Of a DNA stretch of 64,000 nucleotides, positions 1 to 7,384 are shown piece after piece. The stretch covers positions 248,001-312,000 of the forward strand of contig NZ_FODT01000003.1 of assembly GCF_900110435.1 (NCBI RefSeq), in the 5' to 3' direction. Each line of letters opens with the position of its first letter. Positions within the stretch are counted from its first letter, which is position 1. Source of the DNA: Rhodopseudomonas pseudopalustris. GTDB taxonomy: Bacteria; Pseudomonadota; Alphaproteobacteria; Rhizobiales; Xanthobacteraceae. The notes below the pieces were generated by a model that worked only from the letters and a program-made list of their open reading frames with translations, was not told the DNA's origin and searched no databases. Both the position numbers and the translations under genes were made by a program.

Positions 1-385
1 GCTCCTCGTCCTTCATCAGCTTTTCGAACAGGTCGCGTGACACGTAGTCCTTCACGCTGTGGCAGTAGGTCGCCGCTTCCTGGTAGAGCGCGCGGGCGTC
101 GATCTCGGCCTGCAGGTCGGAGTTCAGCACTTCCTTGACGTTCTGGCCGATCCGAAGCGGATCAAGCACCTGCATGTTCGGGAAGCCGTCGAGGAAAATG
201 ATGCGATCGGTGAGCTTGTCGGCGTGTTCCATCTCTTCGATGGATTCCTTGCGCCAGGTCTTGGCGAGGTCCTTCAGCCCCCAATTGTCGAGCAGGCGAT
301 AATGCAGCCAATACTGGCTGATAGCCGTCAGCTCGCTGCGCAGACCGCGGTTGAGATATTCGATGACCTTGGCATCGCCCTTCAT
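1..385 (-). CDS. bfr: Bacterioferritin (partial, 3' end outside window)
   Basis: Iron-storage ferritin that oxidises Fe(II) and stores it in a 24-subunit, haem-containing shell in the cytosol. The minus-strand reading starts at ATG 385 with [20 protein letters not shown] and runs off the window edge after about 128 of the usual ~160 residues. It shows the family's four-helix pattern with ferroxidase-centre residues: Glu in [21 protein letters not shown], and later the Glu in [14 protein letters not shown]. The neighbour bfd encodes the ferredoxin that helps release stored iron, on the same strand about 140 bp upstream. A GGAATAG/TTCTAG motif lies 65-80 bp upstream and may mediate iron control. 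Identity is secure; only the C-terminus is unseen. Confidence 0.95.
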   Translation of the reverse strand, partial: MKGDAKVIEYLNRGLRSELTAISQYWLHYRLLDNWGLKDLAKTWRKESIEEMEHADKLTDRIIFLDGFPNMQVLDPLRIGQNVKEVLNSDLQAEIDARALYQEAATYCHSVKDYVSRDLFEKLMKDEE

Positions 386-440
386 GACTTCTCCTGTCGC
401 CTTCCGGCGCAAACCGGCAACGCGCCGGCGCCCCGTTTTA

Positions 441-465
441 GAATTAGAATTGGAATAGTTCTAGA
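441..465. promoter_or_regulatory. Candidate iron-responsive site upstream of bfr
   Basis: The 9-mer TTGGAATAG lies at 450-458 and is followed directly by TTCTAG, giving a GGAA-TAG-TTCT inverted pattern. It is preceded by another AGAATTAGAAT stretch. The same 9-mer occurs twice more upstream of bfd. The arrangement resembles the Irr (ICE-type) operators known to control iron-storage genes in Bradyrhizobium relatives, but assignment to Irr is inference. Confidence 0.4.
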
Positions 466-525
466 TCATAAGTCGGACCGATCGCAATCCCGCGCAAGCG
501 CGCAGGCATCGATCCCTCTCGGGGC

Positions 526-729
526 TCAGGAGACGTGCGCGTGAGCGTGTCCGGGGGTGCAAGCCGCGTCGGTCATGATCTTTCGAATGGTGTGCATACA
601 ACGGCCGCACTGACGGCTGCAGCCGAGGCAACGATGAACCTCGCCGGCGCTGCGCGCATTCCCACCATCGGGATGCAGCGCGCTGCGGACGTCGTGGTCG
701 GTGAGGACGTTGCAGGAACAGACAATCAT
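526..729 (-). CDS. bfd: Bacterioferritin-associated ferredoxin
   Basis: Small [2Fe-2S] protein of 67 residues that binds bacterioferritin and passes electrons to mobilise stored iron. It begins MIVCSCNVLTDHDV at ATG 729; the longer open frame upstream lacks family similarity. The four cluster cysteines are visible as C-x-C near residues 4-6 and CLGCSRQCGRC near residues 34-43, the BFD-like [2Fe-2S] pattern. A short histidine-rich tail (GHAHAHVS) ends the protein. It lies upstream of bfr on the same strand, about 140 bp away, so the two are probably co-regulated but may have separate promoters. Confidence 0.9.
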   Translation of the reverse strand: MIVCSCNVLTDHDVRSALHPDGGNARSAGEVHRCLGCSRQCGRCMHTIRKIMTDAACTPGHAHAHVS

Positions 730-765
730 GGAATTTCGATAGTCCCAATGATGACGATGCGAGTT

Positions 766-827
766 TTGGAATAGTGAAGAGATAGGATCGACGCAAAAGG
801 AAAAGCGTTGTTTTGAAGCTATTCCAA
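766..827. promoter_or_regulatory. Inverted pair of TTGGAATAG motifs upstream of bfd
   Basis: TTGGAATAG at 766-774 faces its reverse complement CTATTCCAA at 819-827, with 44 bp between. The flanks agree too (GAGTTT(T)GGAATAG in both orientations). The pair sits 37-98 bp upstream of the bfd start, where an operator would be expected. Same motif as the site upstream of bfr. Confidence 0.45.
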
Positions 828-1032
828 ACTCGACTGGCGGGCTTGATCTCGCGCAAGCGCGCGTCCTGCCGCCTTTTTCGACGCGGCGGCCGCTTGCGCT
901 GCTAGTTTCCGTCAGGTCCGTGAGGCACATCACGGCGGCCGAGCCGCAATCTTCATGCGGCGGCAGACGAGATCGCCCGGATCGGCGAGGCTTCGGAAGC
1001 GGTTTCGGCCCATCGGGCCCGGCGCCTGCCGA

Positions 1033-1068
1033 AGCCGAAACATGGCCACTAGCCGAAACATGGCCACT
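1033..1068. repeat. Perfect 18-bp tandem duplication
   Basis: AGCCGAAACATGGCCACT occurs at 1033-1050 and again, identical, at 1051-1068. It lies in the leader region of the gene at 1180. No function can be assigned. Confidence 0.9.
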
Positions 1069-1179
1069 CTACGAGCCACCCATTCATTATTCGTTCAAGA
1101 GAAACGTGGAACCTAGTGGCCTGCGACATTGGCGCACGGACCCGTCGGGGATCGGACGGGAGATCGAAAGGGTGAAGCC

Positions 1180-1488
1180 ATGATGAAACCATTGATGGCG
1201 CTGGCTGCAGCGGCGACGCTGGGGATCGCGGCGGTCGGCTTGCCGGCCCCCGCGCAGGCTCATGACGGCTTGGGCGTGGGGCTCGCAGCCGGGCTGCTCG
1301 GCGGCGCAATCGTCGGCGGCGCGATGGCCGGCGGCCCGGGTTACTACGGGTACGGACCCGGCTATTATCACAGACCCGCCCCCGCCTATGTGGTCGGCCC
1401 GGGCTATTACGGCGACTGCTACTTGCAGCGCCAGCGCTTTTGGGACGGCTATGGCTGGCGAATCCGCACAGTTCGCGTCTGTGAGTGA
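1180..1488 (+). CDS. Small secreted glycine/tyrosine-rich protein
   Basis: A 102-residue exported protein of unknown function. It starts MMKPLMALAAAATLG with a typical signal peptide ending in AQA before HDGLG, so the mature protein should be periplasmic or outer-membrane associated. The mature part has a glycine-zipper stretch (GLLGGAIVGGAMAGG), then GPGYYGYGPGYYH and a C-terminal block with RFWDGYGWRIRTVRVCE containing two cysteines overall. The start is supported by AAGGG at 1168-1172, 7 nt upstream; longer upstream readings lack this. The next gene at 1709 is a paralogue with the same architecture. Confidence 0.8.
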   Translation: MMKPLMALAAAATLGIAAVGLPAPAQAHDGLGVGLAAGLLGGAIVGGAMAGGPGYYGYGPGYYHRPAPAYVVGPGYYGDCYLQRQRFWDGYGWRIRTVRVCE

Positions 1489-1564
1489 CAGTGAACCTTC
1501 GAGTGGCTTCGAACGACTAATCGTTCTCCTCGAACCGCAGCGGATCCGGGGAGCTGGCGCCGTG

Positions 1565-1595
1565 TGTGCCCGAAAAACACCGTTTTTCAGGCACA
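1565..1595. terminator. Strong hairpin between the two paralogous secreted-protein genes
   Basis: TGTGCC-C-GAAAAAC pairs with GTTTTTC-A-GGCACA around a 3-nt loop (ACC): a 14-bp stem with one mismatch. No long T-run follows, so it may be a terminator, an RNA stability element or an attenuator for the gene at 1709. Confidence 0.5.
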
Positions 1596-1708
1596 GAGAT
1601 CCGCGGCTGATCTGCGACGATTGACGGCATTGCATTTTTTTGATGCTGTGCGGATGGGTCGAATTTTCGTCAACAAGCGCCGGTCGCGGCGCCACTCTGG
1701 AGAGACAA

Positions 1709-1993
1709 ATGAAGAAGACTGTTTCGGTCCTGCTTGCGGTCGCGACCATTGCCGGCTCGCTGGTCACCGCGGTTCCGGGCGCGAAGGCCGATGGCGGCCG
1801 GATCGCGGCTGGCGTCGCCGGCGGCCTGATCGGCGGCGCCCTGCTCGGCGGCGCGATTGCCGCCAGCCGGCCGGCCTATGCCGCCCCCGCCCCGGTCTAT
1901 GTCGAAGAGCCGGAGTGCCGGGTGGTGCGCGAGCGCTTCTGGGACGAGTATCGCGGCGTCTGGCGCTCGCGCCCGGTCCAGGTCTGCGATTGA
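1709..1993 (+). CDS. Small secreted glycine-rich protein, paralogue of the gene at 1180
   Basis: A 94-residue exported protein of unknown function. The signal peptide MKKTVSVLLAVATIAGSL ends with AKA before DGGRI. The mature part has the glycine-zipper block GLIGGALLGGAIAAS, an Ala/Pro segment, and the C-terminal block CRVVRERFWDEYRGVWR ending PVQVCD. The RFWD...VC ending and the glycine block match the upstream gene, so the two arose by tandem duplication. ATG 1709 is preceded by a GGAGAGA ribosome-binding site; the open frame extends further upstream without such support. Confidence 0.8.
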   Translation: MKKTVSVLLAVATIAGSLVTAVPGAKADGGRIAAGVAGGLIGGALLGGAIAASRPAYAAPAPVYVEEPECRVVRERFWDEYRGVWRSRPVQVCD

Positions 1994-2043
1994 TCGCGAT
2001 CGCCGATCCTTCCGGATTGCGCGACCGCATTTGCTGAAATTCG

Positions 2044-2072
2044 AAACCCGGCCGAGCGATCGGCCGGGTTTT
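2044..2072. terminator. Rho-independent terminator
   Basis: AAACCCGGCCGA at 2044-2055 pairs perfectly with TCGGCCGGGTTT at 2060-2071 around a GCGA loop and is followed by T-rich sequence. It lies between the end of the plus-strand gene (1993) and the end of the minus-strand transglycosylase gene (2112), so it can serve both. Confidence 0.9.
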
Positions 2073-2111
2073 CATCTTTCAGGACTACATTCCTGCAGCT
2101 TAGTCGAGCGA

Positions 2112-3353
2112 TCAGCGCGCCGCTTCGATCGAGCGCAACACGGCTTCGCTCGGCCAGCAATCGAGCTTCAGCCGAGCTGATTTTTGATAGGCGCCCAAAG
2201 CCGACCGGGTCATCATGCCGGCCTTGCCGTCGATCTTGTCGTTGTAGAGGCCGAGCCGCGTCAGCCCGCGCTGCATCGCCTCGACATCGGCGGTGCGGAG
2301 CTGCTTTGTCGCCGCCCACGGCGTCGCGAACGGCTGCGGGTTGGTCATCCGGTCGGCGAGATGTCCGACGAACAGCACGTAGAGATCGGAGAAATTGTAT
2401 TCCTTAATAACGAAGTAGTTCTTCGTGGTCAGGAACGCCGGGCCGTAGATACCTTCCGGCTGCAGCAGCGACGCCGGCTCGGCCAGTTCGCTGGCGCTGA
2501 GTTTGTCGTTGCGCGCCAGCGTGAAGCCTTCGCGCAGCCATTGCCCGATCGGCTGGCTGAGCTCCGGTACGCCACGCGTGCAATCGGCATTGCCAGGCGC
2601 GCGCACCTCATAGGCCCAGCGCACGCTTGGCTTCCAGCCCTTGTTGACGAGCTGCTGCGCGGCCGAGGCGAGTGCATCCGGCACCGAATTCCAGATGTCG
2701 ACCTTGCCGTCGCCGTCGAAATCGACGCCGTGCTTGTAATACTCCGACGGCAGAAACTGCGTCAGTCCGGTCGCGCCGGCCCATGACGAGCGCATCCCCT
2801 GGCGCGTCACCGCGCCCTCGTCGATGATCTTCATCGCCATGATGAATTCGGTGCGATACTGATCCTTGCGGCGGCCGACATAGGCCTGCGTCGCCATCAC
2901 GCGGACTGCATCATAGGGCAGCCGGTAGCGACCGTAGTCGGTCTCGCGCCCCCAGATTGCCAGCACCACCGTCGCCGGAACGCCGAAGCGCTGCTCGATA
3001 CCGCGCAGCGTCGGCTGATACTGCTGGAAGAGCTTCTGGCCGGCCGCGGCGAGACGCGCGATGCTCGCTTCCTTGAGATAGTCGGCCGGCACCTGGACGA
3101 ACTCGGCCTGCGCCGGCGCGCCGGTTTTCGGCCGCCCCGGCAGGATCAGATCGGGCAGCTTGTAGTCCGGCTCGAGGCCAACCGTGACCGCGTCGAATGT
3201 GGCGCGCGAAATGCCGGCCTCTCGGGCCTGCGGCCACAGTTCGGCAAGGAATCTAGCGAAGCCAGGATCGGCCGCGGCCGCCACGCCCGACCACCAGCCG
3301 GGCGCCACGCATAAGACCAATGCGAGGATGACGATGTGCAGTTGACGGACCAT
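2112..3353 (-). CDS. Lytic murein transglycosylase, MltB family
   Basis: Cleaves peptidoglycan glycan strands to 1,6-anhydromuropeptides in the periplasm. From MVRQLHIVILALVLC the 413-residue protein has a signal sequence ending near VAAAA, then an SLT_2 domain with the catalytic glutamate in WGRETDYGRYR (about residue 137). Other family motifs are the WAGATGLTQFLPSEY segment and the DFDGDGKVDIWNS Ca-binding-like segment. The C-terminal ~55 residues (MQRGLTRLGLYNDKIDGK...) are a peptidoglycan-binding type 1 domain. An ATG at 3377 is an alternative start adding eight residues; neither has a strong ribosome-binding site. Family identity is secure. Confidence 0.9.
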   Translation of the reverse strand: MVRQLHIVILALVLCVAPGWWSGVAAAADPGFARFLAELWPQAREAGISRATFDAVTVGLEPDYKLPDLILPGRPKTGAPAQAEFVQVPADYLKEASIARLAAAGQKLFQQYQPTLRGIEQRFGVPATVVLAIWGRETDYGRYRLPYDAVRVMATQAYVGRRKDQYRTEFIMAMKIIDEGAVTRQGMRSSWAGATGLTQFLPSEYYKHGVDFDGDGKVDIWNSVPDALASAAQQLVNKGWKPSVRWAYEVRAPGNADCTRGVPELSQPIGQWLREGFTLARNDKLSASELAEPASLLQPEGIYGPAFLTTKNYFVIKEYNFSDLYVLFVGHLADRMTNPQPFATPWAATKQLRTADVEAMQRGLTRLGLYNDKIDGKAGMMTRSALGAYQKSARLKLDCWPSEAVLRSIEAAR

Positions 3354-3420
3354 CACCGGCCAAGGCGTCAGAAGCATTTTCCGCAAGCTAGCACCTGAGC
3401 CGAAATCTGTGAACGCCGCC

Positions 3421-4014
3421 TCAATGATGAGACCCGCCATGTGCTTCCCGCGCCACGGCGTCGTTGGAAAGCTTGTCCACATAAGCGATGCCGATCGCCG
3501 ACAGGATGAACACGGTGTGGATGATGGTCTGCCACATCACGCCCTCCGCGGTGTAGTTGGTGGTGCGCGTGGCCGAGCCGATGCTGCCGGCCTCGATGAA
3601 GGTGCGCAGCAGATGGATCGAGGAGATGCCGATGATCGCCATCGCCAGCTTGATCTTCAGCACGCTGGCGTTGACGTGGCCGAGCCACTCCGGCTCGTCG
3701 GGATGTCCCTTGAGATTGAGCCGCGACACGAAGGTCTCGTAACCGCCGACGATCACCATCACCAACAGGTTGGAGATCATCACCACGTCGATCAGGCCGA
3801 GCACCACCAGCATGATCTGCTGCTCGCTGAAATCGAACGAATGCGAGATCAGATGCCACAGCTCCTTCAGGAACAGCACCACATAGACCGCCTGGGCCAC
3901 GATCAGCCCGACATAGAGCGGCAGTTGCAGCCAGCGTGAGCCGAAGATCAGCATCGGGATCGGGCGTAGCCCCAGCCGCTTCGGCGGCTGGGGCGTCTCG
4001 GGCGTGATCGACAT
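3421..4014 (-). CDS. YqhA family (UPF0114) integral membrane protein
   Basis: A 197-residue inner-membrane protein of the TIGR00645/YqhA type; biochemical function unknown. It begins [15 protein letters not shown] and shows four hydrophobic helices at roughly residues 24-50, 66-92, 118-140 and 158-178, with the family-typical segments [34 protein letters not shown] and [10 protein letters not shown]. It lies 67 bp upstream of the transglycosylase gene on the same strand and may be cotranscribed with it. No catalytic residues are recognised. Confidence 0.85.
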   Translation of the reverse strand: MSITPETPQPPKRLGLRPIPMLIFGSRWLQLPLYVGLIVAQAVYVVLFLKELWHLISHSFDFSEQQIMLVVLGLIDVVMISNLLVMVIVGGYETFVSRLNLKGHPDEPEWLGHVNASVLKIKLAMAIIGISSIHLLRTFIEAGSIGSATRTTNYTAEGVMWQTIIHTVFILSAIGIAYVDKLSNDAVAREAHGGSHH

Positions 4015-4133
4015 CAGGAATGCTCCAGGCTGCGTGGATTCGGGATATTCTCAAGTGAGAAAAGCATGTGATTCTGTCGAGACTCCGAGCAGCGACGATT
4101 GAGCGCAGCCGGAGACATTGAATGCGCGGACCG

Positions 4134-4904
4134 CTACTTGATCGCGACGAAGAAGATCCGCGGAAAGCGTAGCAGCACCTTTCCGTCAGCCTGCGGCGGA
4201 TATGCAGCCGCAACCCGCGCAGTATAGGCGGCGAGATAGGCCTTGCGCTCGTGCAGGTCGAGCGGATCGATGAACGGCCGCAAGCCGGTGCCCTTGACCC
4301 ATTCGACGATGGCGGTCGCGTCGTCGAGCACGTGGTTGTAGACCGTGTGCCAGATCTCCAGCCGGCTGCACAGCGGCCGCAGCGCGTCGTAATAGACGCC
4401 CGGCTTCGGCAGCATGTCGCGCGACTCGGCGGCCTTCGAGAGCTGGTGGCGCCACGGCTCCTCGAACGCCACCTCGCGCATCAGGATGTGCGACGGCTCG
4501 TCGAGATTGTCCGGCATCTGCACCGCAAGAGCGCCGCCACTCTCCAGGCCCGACACAAGCCGCTTCAGATGCTTCAGATGATCCGGCACCCACTGAAACA
4601 CCGCATTGGCGAACAGAACGTCGGTGTCCGGCGGAGGCGCCCAATGCGCGACATTGGCCTCGATGAATTTCTGCTGGGGCAGCCGCTCGCGGGCCTGGCG
4701 CAGCATGTCGGCGGAAGTGTCGACGCCGATCACCGCGGCCTGCGGCCACCGCTCGACCAGCAGTTCGGTCGAGTTGCCCGGACCGCAGCCGATGTCGGCG
4801 ACCTTGCGCGGCGCCAGAACCGGCACCTGCGCCAGGAGCTCACGCGCCGGCCGGGTGCGCTCGTCCTCGAATTTCAGATATTGCTCGGCACTCCAGTCGG
4901 CCAT
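4134..4904 (-). CDS. tam: Trans-aconitate 2-methyltransferase
   Basis: SAM-dependent cytosolic enzyme that methylates trans-aconitate, an inhibitor of aconitase formed spontaneously from cis-aconitate. The 256-residue product starts [20 protein letters not shown], a hallmark of Tam. It has the SAM-binding motif [15 protein letters not shown] (residues ~35-49), GVDTSADML and [12 protein letters not shown]. Length matches the family. The gene stands alone on the minus strand, with 119 bp to the next gene downstream. Confidence 0.92.
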   Translation of the reverse strand: MADWSAEQYLKFEDERTRPARELLAQVPVLAPRKVADIGCGPGNSTELLVERWPQAAVIGVDTSADMLRQARERLPQQKFIEANVAHWAPPPDTDVLFANAVFQWVPDHLKHLKRLVSGLESGGALAVQMPDNLDEPSHILMREVAFEEPWRHQLSKAAESRDMLPKPGVYYDALRPLCSRLEIWHTVYNHVLDDATAIVEWVKGTGLRPFIDPLDLHERKAYLAAYTARVAAAYPPQADGKVLLRFPRIFFVAIK

Positions 4905-5047
4905 CCAACTCCACCCTTACGCCCCCAGGTCGGGTGGAAACCTATTGATCCGTGGGGATTTTGCAATATCCCGCATGGAATCGCCTCCCCTTCAAATCGC
5001 CGCGAAGTCGGCAATGGAAGAAGACGCCGATATTGACCTGGTCGCCG

Positions 5048-5192
5048 CGTATCGCAAGAAGGCCGCGTTCCAACCTGCTCGCCGACTTTGTCGTCGGCGC
5101 GCAGGCACTGGTCGCAGGGATCGCGATCTGACCCGCGATCCTCATCGATATCGAACCTATTTCCCAGAGGTCGAGCTGATCACTCCGGAACG
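5048..5192 (+). pseudogene. Decayed PIN-domain (VapC-like) toxin remnant
   Basis: Frame 2 reads NLLADFVVGAQALVAGIAI from 5072 to a stop at 5129-5131. The reading then continues in another frame from 5128 as LTRDPHRYRTYFPEVELITP. Joined, these match the C-terminal half of PIN-domain toxins, whose typical ending is ...ADFxIGAHAxVAGxxLLTRDxxRYRTYFPxxxLIxP. One base appears lost near 5124-5128. No intact N-terminal half with the first acidic residues, and no antitoxin gene, was found next to it. The remnant abuts the 3' end of ettA. It is inferred to be dead. Confidence 0.7.
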
Positions 5193-5199
5193 ACGCGGC

Positions 5200-6849
5200 T
5201 CACCGCGTCAGCTTCTTGTACTTCGCCCGGTGCGGGATCACCGAGTCCTGACCGAGCCGGCGCATCTTGTCCTTCTCGTAATCCTGGAAGTTGCCTTCGA
5301 ACCATTCGACGTGGCTGTCGTCCTCGAAGGCGAGGATATGCGTGGCGATACGGTCGAGGAACCAGCGGTCATGGCTGATGATCACGGCGCAGCCGGCGAA
5401 ATCCTCGAGCGCCTCTTCCAGCGCCCGCAGCGTATCGACGTCGAGGTCGTTGGTCGGTTCGTCGAGCAGCAGCACGTTGGAGCCGGACTTCAGCATCTTG
5501 GCGAGGTGGACGCGGTTACGCTCGCCGCCTGACAGCGAACCAACCTTCTTCTGCTGGTCACCGCCCTTGAAGTTGAAGGACGAGCAATAGCCGCGTGAAT
5601 TGACTTCCTTCTTGCCGAGCAGGATCTGCTCATTGCCGCCGGAAATCTCTTCCCAAACGGTCTTCTTGGCGTCGAGGCTGTCGCGCGACTGATCGACATA
5701 GCCGAGATGCACGGTCTCGCCGACCGTGATGGTGCCCTGGTCGGGCTTTTCCTGCCCGGTGATCATCCGGAACAGCGTGGTCTTGCCGGCGCCGTTCGGG
5801 CCGATCACGCCGACGATGCCGCCGGGCGGCAGCTTGAAGGTCAGGTCGTCGATCAGCAGCTTGTCGCCGAAGCCCTTGGTCAGGTGATCAAATTCGACCA
5901 CATTGTTACCGAGACGCTCGGCCACCGGAATGATGATCTGCGCGGCCTGGGTCTGCTTCTCGCTGGCCTTGGCAAGCAGTTCATCGTAGCGCTGGTAGCG
6001 CGCCTTGGACTTGGCCTGGCGTGCCTTCGGCGACGACGCGATCCACTCCTGCTCACGCTCGAGCGTCTTCTGGTGGGCAGCATCCTCGCGCCCCTCCTGC
6101 AGCAGCCGCTTCTGCTTCTGCACCAGCCAGGACGAGTAGTTGCCCTCGTAGGGAATTCCCTTGCCGCGGTCGAGCTCGAGGATCCAGGAGGTGACGTTGT
6201 CGAGGAAGTATCGATCGTGGGTGACGATCAGGATCGCGCCCGGATAGTTGCGCAGATGATTTTCGAGCCACGACACCGACTCGGCGTCGAGATGGTTGGT
6301 CGGTTCGTCGAGCAGCAACAATTCAGGCTGGTCGAGCAGCAGCTTGCACAGCGCGACGCGACGGCGCTCGCCGCCGGACAGCTTGGTCACGTCGGCGTCA
6401 TCGGGCGGGCAGCGCAGCGCGTCCATCGCCTGATCGACCTTGCTGTCGAGATCCCACAGCCCCGCGGACTCGATCTGGTCCTGGAGCGCGGTCATCTCGT
6501 CGGCGGTTTCCTCGGAATAGTTCATCGCCAGCTCGTTGTAGCGATCGAGGATCGCCTTCTGCTTGGCAACGCCGAGCATGACGTTCTCGCGCACGTTCAG
6601 CGCGGCATCGAGCTGCGGTTCCTGTTCGAGATAGCCGACGCGGGCGCCTTCGGCGACCCAGGCCTCGCCGGTGTATTCCTTGTCGATCCCGGCCATGATC
6701 TTGAGCAGCGTCGACTTGCCGGCGCCGTTGACGCCGAGCACGCCGATCTTGGCGTCGGGGTAGAACGACAGATGGACGTTATCCAGCACCTTGCGGGTCG
6801 GATAGGCCTTGGTCAGGCCCTGCATGAAATAGACGAACTGGCGAGCCAT
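5200..6849 (-). CDS. ettA: Energy-dependent translational throttle protein EttA (ABC-F ATPase)
   Basis: Cytosolic ABC-F protein that binds the ribosomal E site and gates entry into elongation according to ATP/ADP ratio. The 549-residue product has two ATPase domains. The first has Walker [12 protein letters not shown], signature [11 protein letters not shown] and Walker [13 protein letters not shown]. The second has [22 protein letters not shown] and [12 protein letters not shown]. The linker carries the P-site tRNA interaction motif region rich in charged residues. The start [14 protein letters not shown] is the usual EttA N-terminus. It is monocistronic, with about 230 bp of upstream non-coding DNA. 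Confidence 0.96.
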   Translation of the reverse strand: MARQFVYFMQGLTKAYPTRKVLDNVHLSFYPDAKIGVLGVNGAGKSTLLKIMAGIDKEYTGEAWVAEGARVGYLEQEPQLDAALNVRENVMLGVAKQKAILDRYNELAMNYSEETADEMTALQDQIESAGLWDLDSKVDQAMDALRCPPDDADVTKLSGGERRRVALCKLLLDQPELLLLDEPTNHLDAESVSWLENHLRNYPGAILIVTHDRYFLDNVTSWILELDRGKGIPYEGNYSSWLVQKQKRLLQEGREDAAHQKTLEREQEWIASSPKARQAKSKARYQRYDELLAKASEKQTQAAQIIIPVAERLGNNVVEFDHLTKGFGDKLLIDDLTFKLPPGGIVGVIGPNGAGKTTLFRMITGQEKPDQGTITVGETVHLGYVDQSRDSLDAKKTVWEEISGGNEQILLGKKEVNSRGYCSSFNFKGGDQQKKVGSLSGGERNRVHLAKMLKSGSNVLLLDEPTNDLDVDTLRALEEALEDFAGCAVIISHDRWFLDRIATHILAFEDDSHVEWFEGNFQDYEKDKMRRLGQDSVIPHRAKYKKLTR

Positions 6850-7082
6850 CGTGGTCCTTGAAAGCCGGAGCGTGGGGGGATTGTTGTCGCTGATGTAGCG
6901 GTGCGTCCGGCAAAGGGCAACCCGAGCGAGCGCATCGTTAAGCGATCGTTAAGCCTGCCCCCGTACGGCGCCTAGGACCGAACCATTTGCACAAAGTTTT
7001 AACGACCTAGGCCAACACTCTCTGCGAAGGCCGCGGCAATGCGCGGTTCGCGTCCGAATGGCGCCGAACACGGAGCAGACCT

Positions 7083-7289
7083 ATGGCAAGCCTCATCTCG
7101 ACCACGACTGTCCAGCCCGAAGCTGCCAATACGCGCGGCCGTTCCGGACTGATCAATGAGATCCGCGAGTTCTGGAGCCAGTTCTTCGTTCAGGCGTTCA
7201 GCCCTTACCGGCCCGAGCTGTACTATATGCGTGGTCCAGGACCGGCCTGGCGTGCAAAGCACGGCCGCAAGCCGGCCCGAAAGGACTGA
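7083..7289 (+). CDS. Small conserved-looking hypothetical protein
   Basis: A 68-residue product, MASLISTTTVQPEAANTRGR..., with a central amphipathic stretch INEIREFWSQFFVQAF followed by SPYRPELYYMRGPGPAW and a basic tail. No known domain is recognised. In favour of a real gene: a GGAGCAG ribosome-binding site 5 nt upstream, a free-standing position with 230 bp of upstream sequence, and a perfect terminator shortly after the stop. The overlapping antisense frame lacks these. Function unknown. Confidence 0.6.
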   Translation: MASLISTTTVQPEAANTRGRSGLINEIREFWSQFFVQAFSPYRPELYYMRGPGPAWRAKHGRKPARKD

Positions 7290-7329
7290 GATTTCTGCAG
7301 CGACAGGCTTGCTCAAAGCCAAGCAAAGC

Positions 7330-7365
7330 AAAATGCCCGCGCAGATCGCTCTACGCGGGCATTTT
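7330..7365. terminator. Bidirectional rho-independent terminator
   Basis: AAAATGCCCGCG (7330-7341) pairs perfectly with CGCGGGCATTTT (7354-7365). The A-run and T-run on either side let it work in both directions, between the converging genes at 7083-7289 (+) and 7385-8617 (-). Confidence 0.9.
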
Positions 7366-7384
7366 CTGATCGAGGATCGCTGCG

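Larger units (their letters stand above)
730..1179. other. Intergenic region upstream of bfd and of the secreted-protein gene
   Basis: About 450 bp without a convincing gene. It holds the paired TTGGAATAG motifs upstream of bfd, an 18-bp perfect tandem repeat, and the promoter region of the plus-strand gene at 1180. Open frames crossing it have no recognisable protein features. Confidence 0.6.

Noticed and set aside
4942-5145. Minus-strand 67-residue frame upstream of tam
   Set aside because: Overlaps the PIN-toxin remnant in antisense and has no ribosome-binding site or recognisable family.
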